DNA of 64,000 bases from Thalassia testudinum (GCA_037157565.1 JAZHRO010000012.1:6102501-6166500); one strand, 5' to 3'. Numbered from the stretch's first letter, positions 23,551-35,440 are shown. Made by a program: numbers and translations. Notes: generated from the letters alone by a model not told the origin.

Positions 23551-24624
23551 AGAAAGAAAGCAAGAAAAGAAGACAAAAAGTGTTTTCTTTCATTCTTTTT
23601 TGAGCATTTTACATTCTCCATAAAAGTCATTCCAATCAAATGGCCCAACAGAAAAAATAAAATAAAATAAAAGGGAAAAATAGCAACACCAACAACAGTA
23701 ATAGCCATAGCGTGCTTTACTCTGAGTCTTCGGGGATATCAACCTGGGGAGTTAGAAGAGGAGAGGAGGCTTCATAAGAGGGGCTCATTGGACGAGAGGG
23801 CTACTCAAAGGCTTCTGCAGGGCCAGACTTGTCTATCGCCTTTTCAGGTGCCAGGCATCCCGACTAGTCTTCAGGGGGGCCAAATTTGTCCGCCTCCACT
23901 TCTAGCACCGGGCTTCCCAGCTGGCCTTCAGGCGATTTGATTGGATCCTTGTCCTTAATCAAACCTTCAGTCTTCTAACGATCAAACTCTAATGTAAGTT
24001 GGTCTATAGACCAAACATACAACTCCTCCACAGTAGTGCGCCTGCCCTCCAAAAGAGCCCGCACCACCGCTAATGTGTACTTGCCGTTCTCCATAGATAG
24101 GTCAAAGGAAAAAAACTCCATCACCATCTCAGGGTCCATCTCCGGTGTAGAAGCATTCTCCAGCTCCATGATCCTTCACCCTTTCCTTTGCGAGCTGGCG
24201 GACCTGAGAGAGGCCTTCCCTTAGGCCTTTCACATTCAACTCTGCCTTTTCATGAGCCACCTTTAGGTTGGCAAGATCATTCATGGTTGTTATAGGCGGA
24301 GGCACTTCTCTTCCAAAGCCACCTTATACCCTTCCACCACCGAGGAGTGGGAGACCTTCAATACTTGCACATCTTCCTTCAGCCAGAGCACGTTGTTTCA
24401 GGAAGATTGTAATCAGTCGTTCAAGTCGTGCAATTTCACAAGATCCCTCTTGTGGACAGATATAAGACTGTCTTCCAATTTCTCAGCTAGGGATCCAACT
24501 CTCCTCAGCCCCAAGCAAGCCTCCTCCAGCTCTTTTTTCAGAAGGGATGCCTGGTCAATCGCTCGTTGCTGCAGTTGGAGTTTTTTCGTAACCTCCTCAG
24601 TGACCTTTTCTGCCATCTTACAAG
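23551..24624 (-). pseudogene. Element B antisense ORF, C-terminal part
   Basis: On the minus strand, opposite to pol, two open segments are seen. 24413-24616 gives a coiled-coil-like protein (KVTEEVTKKLQLQQRAID, LLKKELEEACLGLRR, LAEKLEDSL). 23975-24169 gives an acidic segment with VVRALLEGRRTTVEELYVWS. Between them lies another heptad-like stretch with stops (LKEDVQVLKVSHSSVVEGYK). This fits the C-terminal coiled coil of antisense ORFs known between pol and the 3' LTR in Tat-lineage elements. The function is unknown and the copy is decayed. Confidence 0.55.
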
Positions 24625-26236
24625 TGATGAGTTCACATTAGTGGACTAATTTTTAGCCTAAGTTGGTTAGTTCTTACATTTTAGAGTGTACCAATATTTG
24701 CATTTGATTATAAAATAAATGCATGCATTGCATTATAATTTAGATTTGCATAGTTTATCTTGTATTATAAATAATTATATGAATTTATTTGGTTGCAGGA
24801 ATTTAAGGGCAGCCAAGTATCACTTTTAAGACGTCAGAGCTTGGTCTAGACATCTGATGACATTCACGGTATGCACCGCCACCATCTTCACCGCCAACTG
24901 CACCCTATCCCTCCTCGCATCCCAATTTCTCGCGATCTTTGCTGAGTGGTTGGAGACAATATCGGCTGAAGAAACAAACGGAAGATGAGTTTGAAAGAAG
25001 AGGTAAAGCGATCGATCTGGATCCATCTTTCTCCCCCATAGGGGATGACCACCTCCACCATTGTCACTGTGGCCTGGGTGAATACTATAGAGATAGCAAG
25101 CATTGTGGATCGTGCTTAGAACTTACGTGCTTCTAGCCTTCACTAAAGGCCGTGTGGTGACAGCACACGGCATCCCACCACACATCACCACACACTGCGC
25201 CCTCTCCCCTTCTTCTTCTTCTTCAACCTCTACATCCCCTATTTCACCCGTCAATGTGAACCCATGCCCTCGCCGCAAACCACCATCACCACCAATAACC
25301 CCTCGCCACAACAGCCCCCCCACGGCCACAAACACCACCACCAAGCCCACAGCCCTATCCCTATCCATCCTCTTCCTTTTTGTTTTCATCATCCTCTCCT
25401 ACCGTTCCCTTATTCTTCCCTTCCAATCGAAAGAACCTAAACCACCATCCACGCAGCACCTCCATCTAGCCCTTGTCAAACCTCCAACCTCCGACCAAGC
25501 ACTCTCATCGACTCCAAGCGCAACCCCACGCCCTTGCCGACTTAAAGCACCGTGCATGATGGGTCACGGCTATTGCTCCAACTCCTCTCCACCGGCATTC
25601 TCCTCCACCTCCGTCCATCGTCACCGGCCACCTCTCGAGGCCCCACGACCATCACCGTGATACCCTTGTTCTGGGCATCCTTCGCCACACACCAACCAGG
25701 CAGCCAACCCTCCTTTTCACGCATGAACAAGAGAGAGATGAGATGCTCTGTTTTGATGGCAATTAAAATTTACCATTTATGCCATTGTGAGAATTCCTAT
25801 TCCTTTATTTATTGAATTAATTTATTGAAAGGAATTTGCTTGGATATCCCTCTTTTCTATCAAAATTACTTATAGTTGAATTCTTCTCATGAATGATATA
25901 AAGCATGGGATCTTGATTATAATGAACGGGCACTCTTATGTAAGAGATTAATATTGACATTTTTTGCTATTGCCAAGATTACTATTCAATTATTGATAGG
26001 ATATTATTGTGGTAATTTTGCATGTGAACACCTACCTTCTTGATTAATTACTTAGAATGAGAATTTATGCTGGAAATGAGTAGCACTAGTTAGTATGAGC
26101 ACCCATTGATATTCCTGAATAAACGAGGCACCAATCACAAGTTTAATAGGCTAGTTCCTCCCTATGGAGATGACCTGATCCACTGTGGTTAGAAATATTA
26201 AATATTTTGATAGTCAATTTTTCACCACAAAAGCTT
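24625..26236 (+). mobile_element. Probable LTR insertion in the antisense ORF
   Basis: This block separates two parts of the antisense ORF and begins TGATGAG after acaag. Its end is typical of gypsy LTR 3' regions: a cctatggagatgacctgatcc phrase near 26162 followed by an AT-rich tail. Its centre (25140-25660) is C-rich and encodes a meaningless Pro/Ser/Thr ORF of 185 aa, as in family-A LTRs. The right boundary is not fixed. An acaag/acaat duplication would place it at 26237, but no CA end is seen there. Confidence 0.4.
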
Positions 26237-28262
26237 TACAATGACACAACATTTTATGTTAAAAACTTCAACAAAAGTGAAGATCGACTCGTCAACAGGC
26301 GGTTGTGGTTTCTTCAAGCTGACGAGTAAAGTTCCTTTGCTCCGCCCTAGCGGTTACCGCCTATTTTGTGGCCATATCAGTCACCTCACAAGAGATACCA
26401 GAGTCAGCAGTATCAGACAGACTCTAGCCGACAGGAATAAAAGAAGACCCGAGAGTCTCAACCTATAAAAAGTGAATTACTCAAATTTGCAGATCTAATA
26501 TCCTGTAGAAGTGGATATCATGAAACCAGTGAAGAAAAGAACTTACCACACGCATGCAGTAGAATAAAACATGTTTGAAGTTCATCCCTCCTTGCAGAGG
26601 GGTAGCCCAAGTTAGGGAATCCTACAGGTGTTGCAACACCTACCTCTTCAACACAGGGGCACTGCTAGAAGAACACGCATGAGCCAAGGTTTCCCAGCCA
26701 GGCATATTGCCACCGTGGATCCCTTCTAGCACCGATCCTCTCATCGCCCCAATCGTCTGGCCTATGACCCCAAACCCCCCTCAGCTACTGGGGTCCACCA
26801 ACATTTGCATCCCTATCACACTCCGCCTGTAGTGCAACCACTCAAAAATGATGTCACCTAAAAAACCTCCAGATGTTATCGTCTCTTGCTCTACCTTTGC
26901 AAAGGTGCTCAGAGGATGAATCGGATGGAAGGGTAGGCCAAAAATTCCCCTCCCAACCACCTTGCTAAGAGTTTGACGCAGGGAGTCGCTCAGAATGATA
27001 TGCTCGGGCGAGGTAGGCAGGCAAGGCGGAGCTGTGGGGGCATCTGTTATTTTAACCCTGCCAAAACTTGAGGAGCCAGACGCTACTGCCTCTTATCCTA
27101 GGGAAGCCATGGCGGTTCCCTTCTTCACGTGCTTAAGGGGGACTCTCTCCAAGCCACTACCCGTTGACTCCTTCCTTTTCCCCTCCTTGGGACGAGAAGA
27201 TCCGCTCCCCTCCCCCCACTCTGAGGGCCTATCCTTCACCTCCCTCTACCTTGGCACACAGTGGGATGAACTACCGAGTCATCGCTTTGGAGTATTTGGA
27301 CGGGCAAATCAGTCAAAAGTTGGGAGAAGAAAAAGATAACATTACTTAGATTTTTGAGGAGATAAGTTATCTAAAGCTACCACCCCTCAACTTACATGGT
27401 GTGGGATAAGAATTATCCACCCATGACAGCACCTCCAACACATCTGCTCACCTCAATTCCGACTGGGCTTTAGGCCCAAATTTCATAATTTTTTTAGCAT
27501 CATTCGGGGCAACAGAGTCAAGTTCGTGCACACTAGGCAGGAGGTCTTTCTTTGGCAGACCTTGCCATGTGCTGGCAACCTCTAATTGTTTCACATTGTG
27601 GAGAAAGAAAAATGGTGATCTTGCCCCTTCAAACTATCCGGTAGGTCAGTCATCCTATACTTTGTCCGCTAGCTGTAAAGAGTATAGATTCCAAACAACA
27701 GTCTCCCCTTCTTAACCTTAAGCGACATTAGCACAAAAAGGAGGAGGAACAACCCCACCTAGGGGCGGATTCCCAGCTGAAAACAAATGATGGTAAAAGC
27801 GTTCAAAACAAGCCAACAGTTAGGGCTAAGCTGAGAGGGAGCAACTCGGTAATCCGAGAGGAAGGAGGTCAAAAATGGGTTTAATGGCACACGAAGGCCA
27901 TTCTCTATGGCATACTTACAAATGATGAAAAAATCCTACCCACCATCAGAACATAGGCGGGTCAAAGAACTCACCTATTGGAAATGAACATGGCCAAGCC
28001 CATGAGCTGCCAAAAACTCTTGGATGGCCAACTTACTACAAAAGTCCAAACTAAAATCTTACAATCGCTTTGCCTCAGGTGATGTAGGTTCCTCATCAGG
28101 TGATATCCCTGATGAGGAACCTACAAGGCTTGACATCTTTGCAGAAAGTAGAGGCAACCTTGGTGGCCTTACTCCTCCGTTAGCGGAGGCTCTAGCGCCA
28201 CTAGGGTTCGTAAAAGCTCTCGAGCGTAATGGATTCACAATAAATGGGTTAGGGGGAGACAT
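26237..28262 (-). pseudogene. Element B antisense ORF, N-terminal part with PF04195-like domain
   Basis: From the minus-strand ATG at 28260-28262 (MSPPNPF) one frame runs to about 27671 with several in-frame stops. It contains KYAIENGLRVPLNPFLTSFL, SDYRVAPSQLSPNCWLVLNA and FTIICFQLGIRP, then KVKKGRLLFG. This is the pattern of the plant 'putative gypsy type transposon' domain (Pfam PF04195 by recall), which is typical of antisense ORFs in Tat-lineage elements. Further readable pieces are DLPDSLKGQDHHFSFS (about 27640) and EQETITSGGFLGDIIFEWLH (about 26860). Stops, shifts and the inserted LTR make it a pseudogene. Confidence 0.65.
28083..28125. repeat. Perfect 18-bp inverted repeat at the start of the antisense ORF
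   Basis: Arms 28083-28100 and 28108-28125 (TGTAGGTTCCTCATCAGG and its complement) surround a 7-base loop, TGATATC. It lies about 140 bases inside the antisense ORF. Perfect arms within decayed sequence suggest recent formation or gene conversion. Confidence 0.85.
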
Positions 28263-28830
28263 TTGCTGCCCCCACCACCCCTATTTATAACCCCCGCAAG
28301 GGTAAAGATGTCGATCCAACTACGGATTGCCATCATTACAGGCATTAAATGCCCCTATGCGAGTATCATTTTATCGTAATTACAACAATTGTGTCGCTGT
28401 CTATTGCTATATTTGAGGTATATACACCACATGACTACGGTAGTTAATGCCAGTCTTGTCACACAAAATGAAAAAAGCAATTCCCATAGTGATTGGCCAC
28501 CATTTGCGGAAGGCGACGCTTATGTTGTGTTTATACCCAGGATGTCGGGCTCTTAAGGCCGATAGGAACTCAGGCAGCGACATGCCAACATTCCCCTTAA
28601 TGAATATCAGACTCTTAAGGTCGATAGGAACTCAGGCGGCAACATGCCTACGTTCCCTTCAACAAGCAGTGGTCTTATACCACATTGGTAATAATGCCTC
28701 ACCCTCCTGAAATTAAAACATACGCCTCATAACAAATGACAACCCACTTAGAAGGCAGCTGGTATATCATTGGGGGCACCATCCATGTGAAGTTTTAATA
28801 CATTTATTACTCTCTCAGCGGCATACGCTA
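28263..28830 (+). other. Element B 3' noncoding region
   Basis: Between the antisense ORF start and the polypurine tract lies about 570 bases without a credible ORF. It contains the duplicated 62-bp unit described separately. Confidence 0.55.
28550..28661 (+). repeat. Two tandem copies of a 62-bp unit before the 3' LTR
   Basis: The copies start at 28550 and 28612. Each contains CTCTTAAGG, then CGATAGGAACTCAGGC and ACATGCC. About 8 differences are seen over 48 aligned bases. Confidence 0.8.
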
Positions 28831-28849
28831 GCTAGAGAGTGAGGGCATA
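28831..28849 (+). other. Polypurine tract of element B
   Basis: GCTAGAGAGTGAGGGCATA lies directly before the 3' LTR start TGATAAGGG. It would prime plus-strand synthesis. Confidence 0.65.
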
Positions 28850-29202
28850 TGATAAGGGACAAAACTTCAAACAAAGCCTAAAGGGTTCGGTTTCCTTGAT
28901 GACTCGATAAATCCAGCCACCCGATTATCTAGCACATAGGCAGATCTTGGCAGATCCGTCTAGCCAAGGGTCGACTGGACCTGACCCGCCAAAGATTCTC
29001 TCTTCACGCATTCAGAGAAAGAGAGAATGGAGTGCAATTGTACTATCAACCATACATAGTAGAAACTTGGGAGCATCACCCTCCCCCCATACGTACACCC
29101 CATTGGGTGGAACTGGGTCACCAATTTCGTGTGTCCTTAATTCTTATATTGCTTGCTTTATATTCTTTGAGTCAAGTTCCTTGCCGATTAGGGCTTCGAT
29201 CA
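28850..29202 (+). mobile_element. Element B 3' LTR
   Basis: This 353-bp LTR starts TGATAAGGG and ends CGATCA and is followed by the duplication atatc. It matches the left LTR on both sides of an internal deletion of about 190 bases. Confidence 0.85.
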
Positions 29203-29890
29203 ATATCAGAATATGAGAATTGAGTGCAAGGCAAGCAGAGTACAAGAGCTTTTTGTCGGCAAAATTGAGAAAGTAGGCATTTTGTATGCAAATGATCTCT
29301 AAAAAATGTTTTAAAGTGAGAGATTGTGTGCTTTTCATTTAAAGCCTTTAGGAGGTATTTATAGAAAAGATCCAAGGCTTAGAAACCATCAAAAAATCAT
29401 TTCATAACATTTTGATTTTGAATTGAAAAGATGTGTTTAGTTCAAAAATGTCTGAATTTAATCGATTAATCGCAACATTGGACGATTAAGACACTGTGCT
29501 TAATCGATCAATTGAAAAATTCAACAAAGTATAAAGAAATTAATCAATTAATGCCATTGAGTCCTGTTGGGCTTCTTAATCGATTAATCTTGCAGCTTTG
29601 ATCAATTAATAACTTTCTAGAATGGAAATTAACTGATTATTCAATGGTTGTAATTGATTAATTCTTTGTTTTGAACATTGAAACTTTGAAAACTTGCATT
29701 CTTTGATCAAGAGGTGTTAAGCAAGGTATAACTAACCTTTTAGAAAATGTTTAAACACTCCTAATCAATTAATAGACATTTAAAATGAATTTTCAAGTAT
29801 TTTCTTTCTATTTCTGAATAATTAATCCTAAAGGATGTGATGTGTGCATATTGGTTGTTAACAAATATTCTAGAAAAATAAGAAATCAAT
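29203..29890 (-). mobile_element. Copia-type LTR fragment with TTAATCGATTAA repeats
   Basis: At least eight variants of TTAATCGATTAAT lie between 29458 and 29772. In minus sense TATAAATA follows at 29363-29356. Such clustered motifs occur in LTRs of SIRE-like copia elements. It continues the sequence at 7002-7027 across element B, so B inserted into this LTR. Boundaries are uncertain and no coding domain adjoins it. Confidence 0.45.
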
Positions 29891-32800
29891 ACATGAACTT
29901 AGCTACTTCATGCGAAGTCCTTTAGTAGCCTTATGTTATCTAGCAGTTGAAGCTCCATCACTTAGTATAGTGTAGGTTTAATCAAGGATATGTAGATTTC
30001 TACTTTAAAATCTTGATCCCTTATATTTTCCTCCATGACTGGGCTTAAATGAGTAGCCAAGATGCCGTTTCAAATTATGGAATTGTGGAGGTTTCCTCCT
30101 CCTAAAAAGGTACACATGATGAGTCCATGATGCCTATGGCTTTCCCTTATCATTATCTGACCTTCAAAGGTCACTAAAGTTCGTGTATATCCAAGGTCAT
30201 CCAAACATAATAGTGAAAATTAAGGACTAGTGTGACTGAAGCCCTTGAAACATTATGGAAGATTCTAATGGGGATTAGAGAATTAGGAGTAAGTCAGTGG
30301 ATGAGTAAGTTTTAGTCAACAGATGATTATTTAAAGTTTACTAATAAGGCCTTTAATTGTATGCAAATGATATGATTGTGATGAGGAGGTGAAACCAGGG
30401 TTGAAGCCTAAGGATTACAAAGTATCTTCATCTACATCTAGTTTCACATTTCAGAGATTCCACTAGTATATCAAACCATATAATCCATCGTCAAGCTATC
30501 TAACCAAATTGGTAAGCCATTGGAGATAGAAATGAATTAATTGTCTAGATGGAGTCCTGATGTTAAACTTCGAATTTCAATGAAGTTGAGTTTGCCTTAC
30601 TATCCATTGTTTTGCTTGGTTTTATTAGAAGTTTAGATATGCTATTGCCAATGAATTATTATTGCACATTTTGTGATTTTATTGGTCATGAGTTTATATT
30701 TTGTAAGGATAAGTTGAACTTAATCATAGAGATTCAAGCCCTTCATAGAATAGAAAATGGCTGACAGACCACTAGTGAAGATTTAACCATTGTACTTTGA
30801 GATTTAACTATTGTAATCTATTGACATCAAGTTCATAGGCAGAGCTTATGAAAGGCATACGGTAGCCAAGAGGCTCTCATCAAGTTCATTCTCTAGTTGA
30901 TTTTTAATGCCTAGTAGAATCTACCCTTTAATCCTACCATGAGAGGCAACCTCTCCATTTCATCCCATGTTAGGTTGACTAGTCTTACTACTATGGATGG
31001 AGGATCTCAAGGAGAAGCAAGCAATTGATTCCAGGAGGTTCAAGAAGTTTCTAATGGTAATCATCATGTAATCTAGCACTCCCCATAGTTATGGTAGTTG
31101 TTGTGTCAAATCTTCTTTTGAGGAGATGGATTCCCTGAGAACTATCCCTATCGTGTTGAGGGAGCTATTTGCAGTAAATATAGGTATGGAAAGGAAGATG
31201 ATAGTTCCATCTGCAAGCAACACAATGTCCAAGGGGATCAAGAACTAGTGGATACAAGTTCTTTGGTAGCTATAGGCTAGTCAAATCATTTTGAAAATGA
31301 GAGGTGTAAGGCATGCCCCATCTATGGATATCCATCTAATCCTTAGGGTATGGGGGCATGTATACGCATATAACAAATGATAATGAACCTATGAAGTTAT
31401 GTGTTGTTTAACTAAAATCTTAATAAGGAAGTGTAGGGCCCAAGATGATTTGTCTTCTTCTCCTATGAGAGGTGAAATGAGGAAGAAAGATGGAGGAATT
31501 AGTTATCCAAGGCTTGTCACCAAATCTCTAGCAAGATGGGAAATAACGGAATGGAGCTGGTAAAGTAAAATAGGTCTACTATGGTGATAGGTAAGGATGG
31601 AGGTGTGATGCTGCTCCTTTAACGTTAGCCAATGATGATTCAAAGCCATTGGATGTGAACATTTCCAATGAAATGGTAATGTAGGTTATTCTAAACTATG
31701 GGTTCTTAAGGGTTGTTCCCAAATAGTCCTTATGGACTCCATGAACTGGCAACGGACTTGACCACTTAGAGGGTTTATAAAGAGATTAATTTTGCTTAAC
31801 ATAAGAAAGAGGTTAAGGAAGACTATACTGTAGGGAAAGACCTACACCGATATAGTGTAAGATTATAAGCAAAAGATTTTGAAACCCTAATGAGAAACTA
31901 AGAAGCTTATTGGTGACATAACCTGCCAAAGGTCTAAACGAGAACAATTACCTAGATAATGAATTAAAGGTTTAATTAAACAACTTTTTGATTAGTTAAT
32001 ATCCTTTTGCTCATTCCTTATTAGGCAATAGCTCATTCATTACTTTACATTCATTCTACTCAAATTCATATGGGTCATCGAGCATGGTTAGGTGTAAATT
32101 AAGAGCAAGCATGTAACCAATGAGAAATTTTATAACTTTATTACATATACTTATTTTACTTCTACTTTTTATGCATTTTATTTGTGATAATGGTAATAAA
32201 CTTTAGATTGAAAATGAACCGTAATTTGGATTAAAGAAAAACTTTTCACAACCCAAATTTTAGGTTCGTGATAAAAGGTAGTATTAGAATAATGATCAGA
32301 TTGCATTATTTCTATTACAAGATATAAGATGATAGAATGACAGAAAGAGATTGAGATATATTGGTTGTGATGATGATACCTAGATAAGTAAAGTGATCTA
32401 GAAAACCACTATGGAATTTTGATAAGAATTCTTAGGAAATGATTGTTGAAAGGGGGTAGTCAAATGAAGATTGCTTAGTCATCAAGGTTGAACAAGAATT
32501 ATCGTATGAGCGAGAATCTGAAGAAAGGTCAGAGAAATGCAAAAGTATTCAAGGAAATTTTGATAGATATATCAAAGATCCAAGAAACATCGCATAAAGT
32601 CATCATAGGTGTGGAGAGAAGGAATGAGAGTGATAGTGGTGGTAAATCCTATCAAGGAAAGCATGTTTTGCACATTTTGGTTGACCGAAGTGGTCACTTA
32701 GGCAATTGGAATTGTAACAAAAAAAAAACTAAGGCAAAAATTTAGATGGCTTAGGAAAATCGAATGGGAATTTTGTCATCCAATATTGTTTGATGGGGCA

Positions 32801-33686
32801 AAAGAAGCCCTAGATGCCCTTTCATATTTCATTTTAACACATCATTTAGGCAACCCTTTCTCTAGTAAAATCAAGGGCAAGAGAGCATCCTGGAGGGCAA
32901 GAATGCTTAAGGCAACAAGTTTTGAACTTCTTGTTGTCATTTTGATGATTTCATCTCATTTCTTACATGAATGTAATGAATTGAGTTTTAAATTGATGGG
33001 TATTTCATATTTTTCTTCTATTTGAATTAAGATATATGTGTGATAGAATATTTGACCATGTGATTATGGTCATTTATGTGTTGAATGAATGCGGATTCTT
33101 GTGGATTTGAATGGGTGCAAGTGCCCCTTGGATCAACCATGCTTCACTTCCCATTCCACTTGCAAATCACTCATCCCTTAGTATACATCATTTATCCTAT
33201 ATTCACTTTTATTTATAATCTAAATTATTGTAACTTGTGTCATGCCTCAAACATAATGAAAATAAAAAAGAAAAGACGAATTAGTGGCTTAGAATGATGA
33301 ACAAAGAGGTAAAAAAGATTTTTAAAGTGGTTACTTTCAAGTGAAATGATAAAGATGTTTCTAACTTAGTTGGAATAACCTCAAATTATTCTCCAAAGAG
33401 TATGAAACTTAAATATTAGCTGTATTTCAAGACTCAAAAAGTTAAATATTTTTTTCAATCATACAAAATGCTGAAAATATACTTGTAGCCAAATGTGGAA
33501 TTTTGAGTACTTCTACCATCCAAGTTTGGCGTGAGCTTCAAGTTTTCATTCCCAGTACTCTTTTACACGTAGAACTAAGGTTTGAAATGTAATTTAATGT
33601 CTAATTGAAAGCTTTAATAAATCATAAATTATATAAATAGATTTTATATTCAGAATTGAAATAAGTCCTTTTAATGCCTTACAATA
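29891..33686. other. Unassigned AT-rich region
   Basis: About 3.8 kb has no ORF above 90 aa and no LTR features. A single zinc-knuckle-like reading at 30663-30704 hints at a decayed LINE or other retroelement. The ORF at 32488-32745 (85 aa, lysine-rich) resembles nothing I recognise. I see no splice-supported gene. Confidence 0.4.
30663..30704 (+). pseudogene. Isolated CCHC zinc-knuckle-like remnant
   Basis: The plus-strand translation CTFCDFIGHEFIFC fits CX2CX4HX4C exactly. It is preceded by LLPMNYY, resembling the context of knuckles in plant LINE ORF1. Stops occur on both sides. A chance match cannot be excluded. Confidence 0.25.
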
Positions 33687-33695
33687 TAAATAAAT

Positions 33696-33945
33696 AGGAT
33701 ATTTATATTTATACATCTAAAATCTTACTGAATTACATCTATGTTCATGTAAATTTTATATATACATCTATACCCCTGAAAATGTGTTAACTAGACATTG
33801 TTACGTCCCTAAGTTAACCTAAAGTTTAAGAATTACATCTATATTCCTAGGATATTTTTTCACCATTTTAAAAAGGAATATTTACATCTATACTCTTGAA
33901 AATCTTATTGAATTACAGCTATACCTCTGTAAACTTCATCCCCCT
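33696..33945 (+). repeat. Left terminal inverted repeat of the MULE-like element
   Basis: About 250 bases contain two spaced copies of a unit with the phrases ATATTTACATCTATAC and TTATTGAATTACA. It pairs with 34395-34634. Confidence 0.65.
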
Positions 33946-34394
33946 TCCATCATCCCTTCATTTCCCTACCCACCCCCTCAACCCACCTCCTTCAATTCAT
34001 CCTCCATTCCTTCCATAGCTGACGCAAGGGAGGAGGGCAATTGCCACCATCGACCATGATAGCCGACTTTTGATCCTTGGCCAACCTTCGCTGGCCATGT
34101 CGGTGCTCCACCTTGTCACGTAGATGCCTTTCCTCCTCTCTTCTTCTTCTTCTTCTTCACATTTTGGGTTCTTCAACCCAAAAGATCACCTCCAGCCACC
34201 ATGACCTTACTAGCTATCCATCAACCCTCACTTGGCCGTATAGACCTCGCCAAAGGTGGTGGTTGGATGCGATGGCTGCGAGGGTGGAGGAGGTGGTGGT
34301 GGGTGCAGGGAGGAGGATTAGGGGATTGTGGAGGAGGTGGTTCAAGGGTGGTGCTTGTAGGGAGGAGGATGGAGGAGGTGGGATTTTTTTTTTT

Positions 34395-34634
34395 AAGGTA
34401 ACTTTGGTATATGAACTTTATAGGGGTATAGATGTAATTTAGTAAGATTTCAAGAATATGGATGTAAATATCCTTAGATCTTAACCACAGTTAATGTACT
34501 GTACCGTTCAATACTAATGAAAAGGCATATGTGATAAACAGTGCAAGTTTATAAGGATATAGATGTATATATAAAGTTTACAAGGATATAGATGTAATTC
34601 AATAAGATTTCAAGAGCATGAATGTAAATATCCC
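34395..34634 (-). repeat. Right terminal inverted repeat of the MULE-like element
   Basis: Read on the minus strand it repeats the left arm, again as two spaced unit copies (near 34634 and near 34475). Confidence 0.65.
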
Positions 34635-34708
34635 TAAATAAATTAAGGGAAACACTTCGCGTACACGATTTTATACACAAAATCGGACACTCATTCACAA
34701 ACCCCTAA

Positions 34709-35374
34709 TGAGGGGCAAAAAATGCCCTCGACCTGAAACCCTGCGATAGACCTAAAACTGAGGATCTAACCTGAAAGACTTCGGATAAAGGCAAGTTTGG
34801 AGACCTGACCTGCCTACATCCAAGAGAACCTCCTGCATAGCTGGACACGACAGTCCAATTGGCCAACACACGAGCAAGCGGGTACGGCCAGACTCGGAGA
34901 GACCTAGCCGTTGGAGGTTCAGCGAAAGGTACAGCAAGCCTGCGCTGCCAATAAATGCTGACACTGGTAGCAACCATTAATGGCCTGGCAGCGTATCCCC
35001 TCAGGAAATCTGGCTGGAAGTGCAATCTAGTTAGGAGATCCTGATAGGATCCTGAGCCTAATCCGCTCAAAGACATCAGTAGGAGCTCCATCCCAACACG
35101 ATGTATATATATACTGGAAGGCACGCTAGCCCTCCCCTAAAAGAAGCAAGCAATCCGAGAGGAATCGAGCGATTGTATACCTTGTAAAACTCTAGTGAGT
35201 TCTAATGTATGGTTGGGAGACTCATCCTCCTCCTAGACGTATACCTCTTAAGGTGGAACTAGGTAACCAATTATTGTGCCTCCTTCATGCGATTGCTCTA
35301 TCAAACCTCCCATTCTAGGGAGTCTGATCCCCCCATTTGAGTCAGACCCTTCGTCTCCACGAAGGAGTCGATCA
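34709..35374 (+). mobile_element. Element C 5' LTR (Tat-like)
   Basis: The LTR starts TGAGGGGCAAAAAATGCCCT and ends GATCA before a tRNA-Arg-type primer site. It resembles the element B LTR at its start and in the ggtggaact..gtaaccaatt phrase near 35255. At 666 bp it is a plausible full LTR. No downstream partner was found. Confidence 0.75.
35104..35112 (+). promoter_or_regulatory. TATA box of the element C LTR
   Basis: TATATATATAC follows GATG and lies about 395 bases into the LTR. The start site would fall near 35140. Confidence 0.5.
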
Positions 35375-35377
35375 AAT

Positions 35378-35394
35378 TGGCATCGTCTGTAGGA
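35378..35394 (+). other. tRNA-Arg-type primer binding site of element C
   Basis: TGGCATCGTCTGTAGGA differs at two positions from TGGCGCCGTCTGTGGGA and lies three bases past the LTR end. Confidence 0.8.
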
Positions 35395-35440
35395 AGCGGT
35401 AATCGATCGATAACGCTCCCTATTCCTTAAGGTCCCCGCG

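Larger units (their letters stand above)
7028..29202 (+). mobile_element. Element B: Tat-like Ty3/gypsy element with nested LTR insertions
   Basis: The element starts TGATGAGGG and ends CGATCA. It is flanked by the perfect 5-bp duplication atatc at 7023-7027 and 29203-29207. It has a primer site of the TGGCGCCGTCTGTGGG (tRNA-Arg) type, a gag with a Tat-style zinc knuckle, a PR-RT-RNaseH-INT order, an antisense ORF after pol, and a polypurine tract next to the 3' LTR. Removing the three LTR blocks at 7535-12562, 12951-15530 and 20759-23394 leaves about 11.9 kb, including the 24625-26236 block. All coding parts are broken. Confidence 0.88.
33696..34634. mobile_element. MULE-like non-autonomous DNA transposon
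   Basis: This 939-bp element is flanked by the perfect 9-bp duplication taaataaat (33687-33695 and 34635-34643). Its ends are inverted: AGGATATTTATAT at the left and the complement of GGGATATTTACAT at the right. Inverted similarity reaches about 240 bases into each side. Nine-bp duplications with long terminal inverted repeats are characteristic of Mutator-like elements. No transposase is present. The GC-richer core (about 33950-34390) carries an ORF of 121 aa at 34077-34442 and could be a captured host fragment. Confidence 0.75.

Noticed and set aside
25103..25660. 185-aa Pro/Ser/Thr-rich ORF as a secreted protein
   Set aside because: It lies in the C-rich centre of an LTR-like block, and comparable low-complexity ORFs occur in other LTRs.
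24625..26236. A spliced intron or host gene between the antisense ORF parts
   Set aside because: The ends do not follow GT-AG on the antisense strand, and the right part looks like an LTR end.
32488..32745. 85-aa lysine-rich ORF as a host gene exon
   Set aside because: It has no domain, no splice context and no supporting neighbours.
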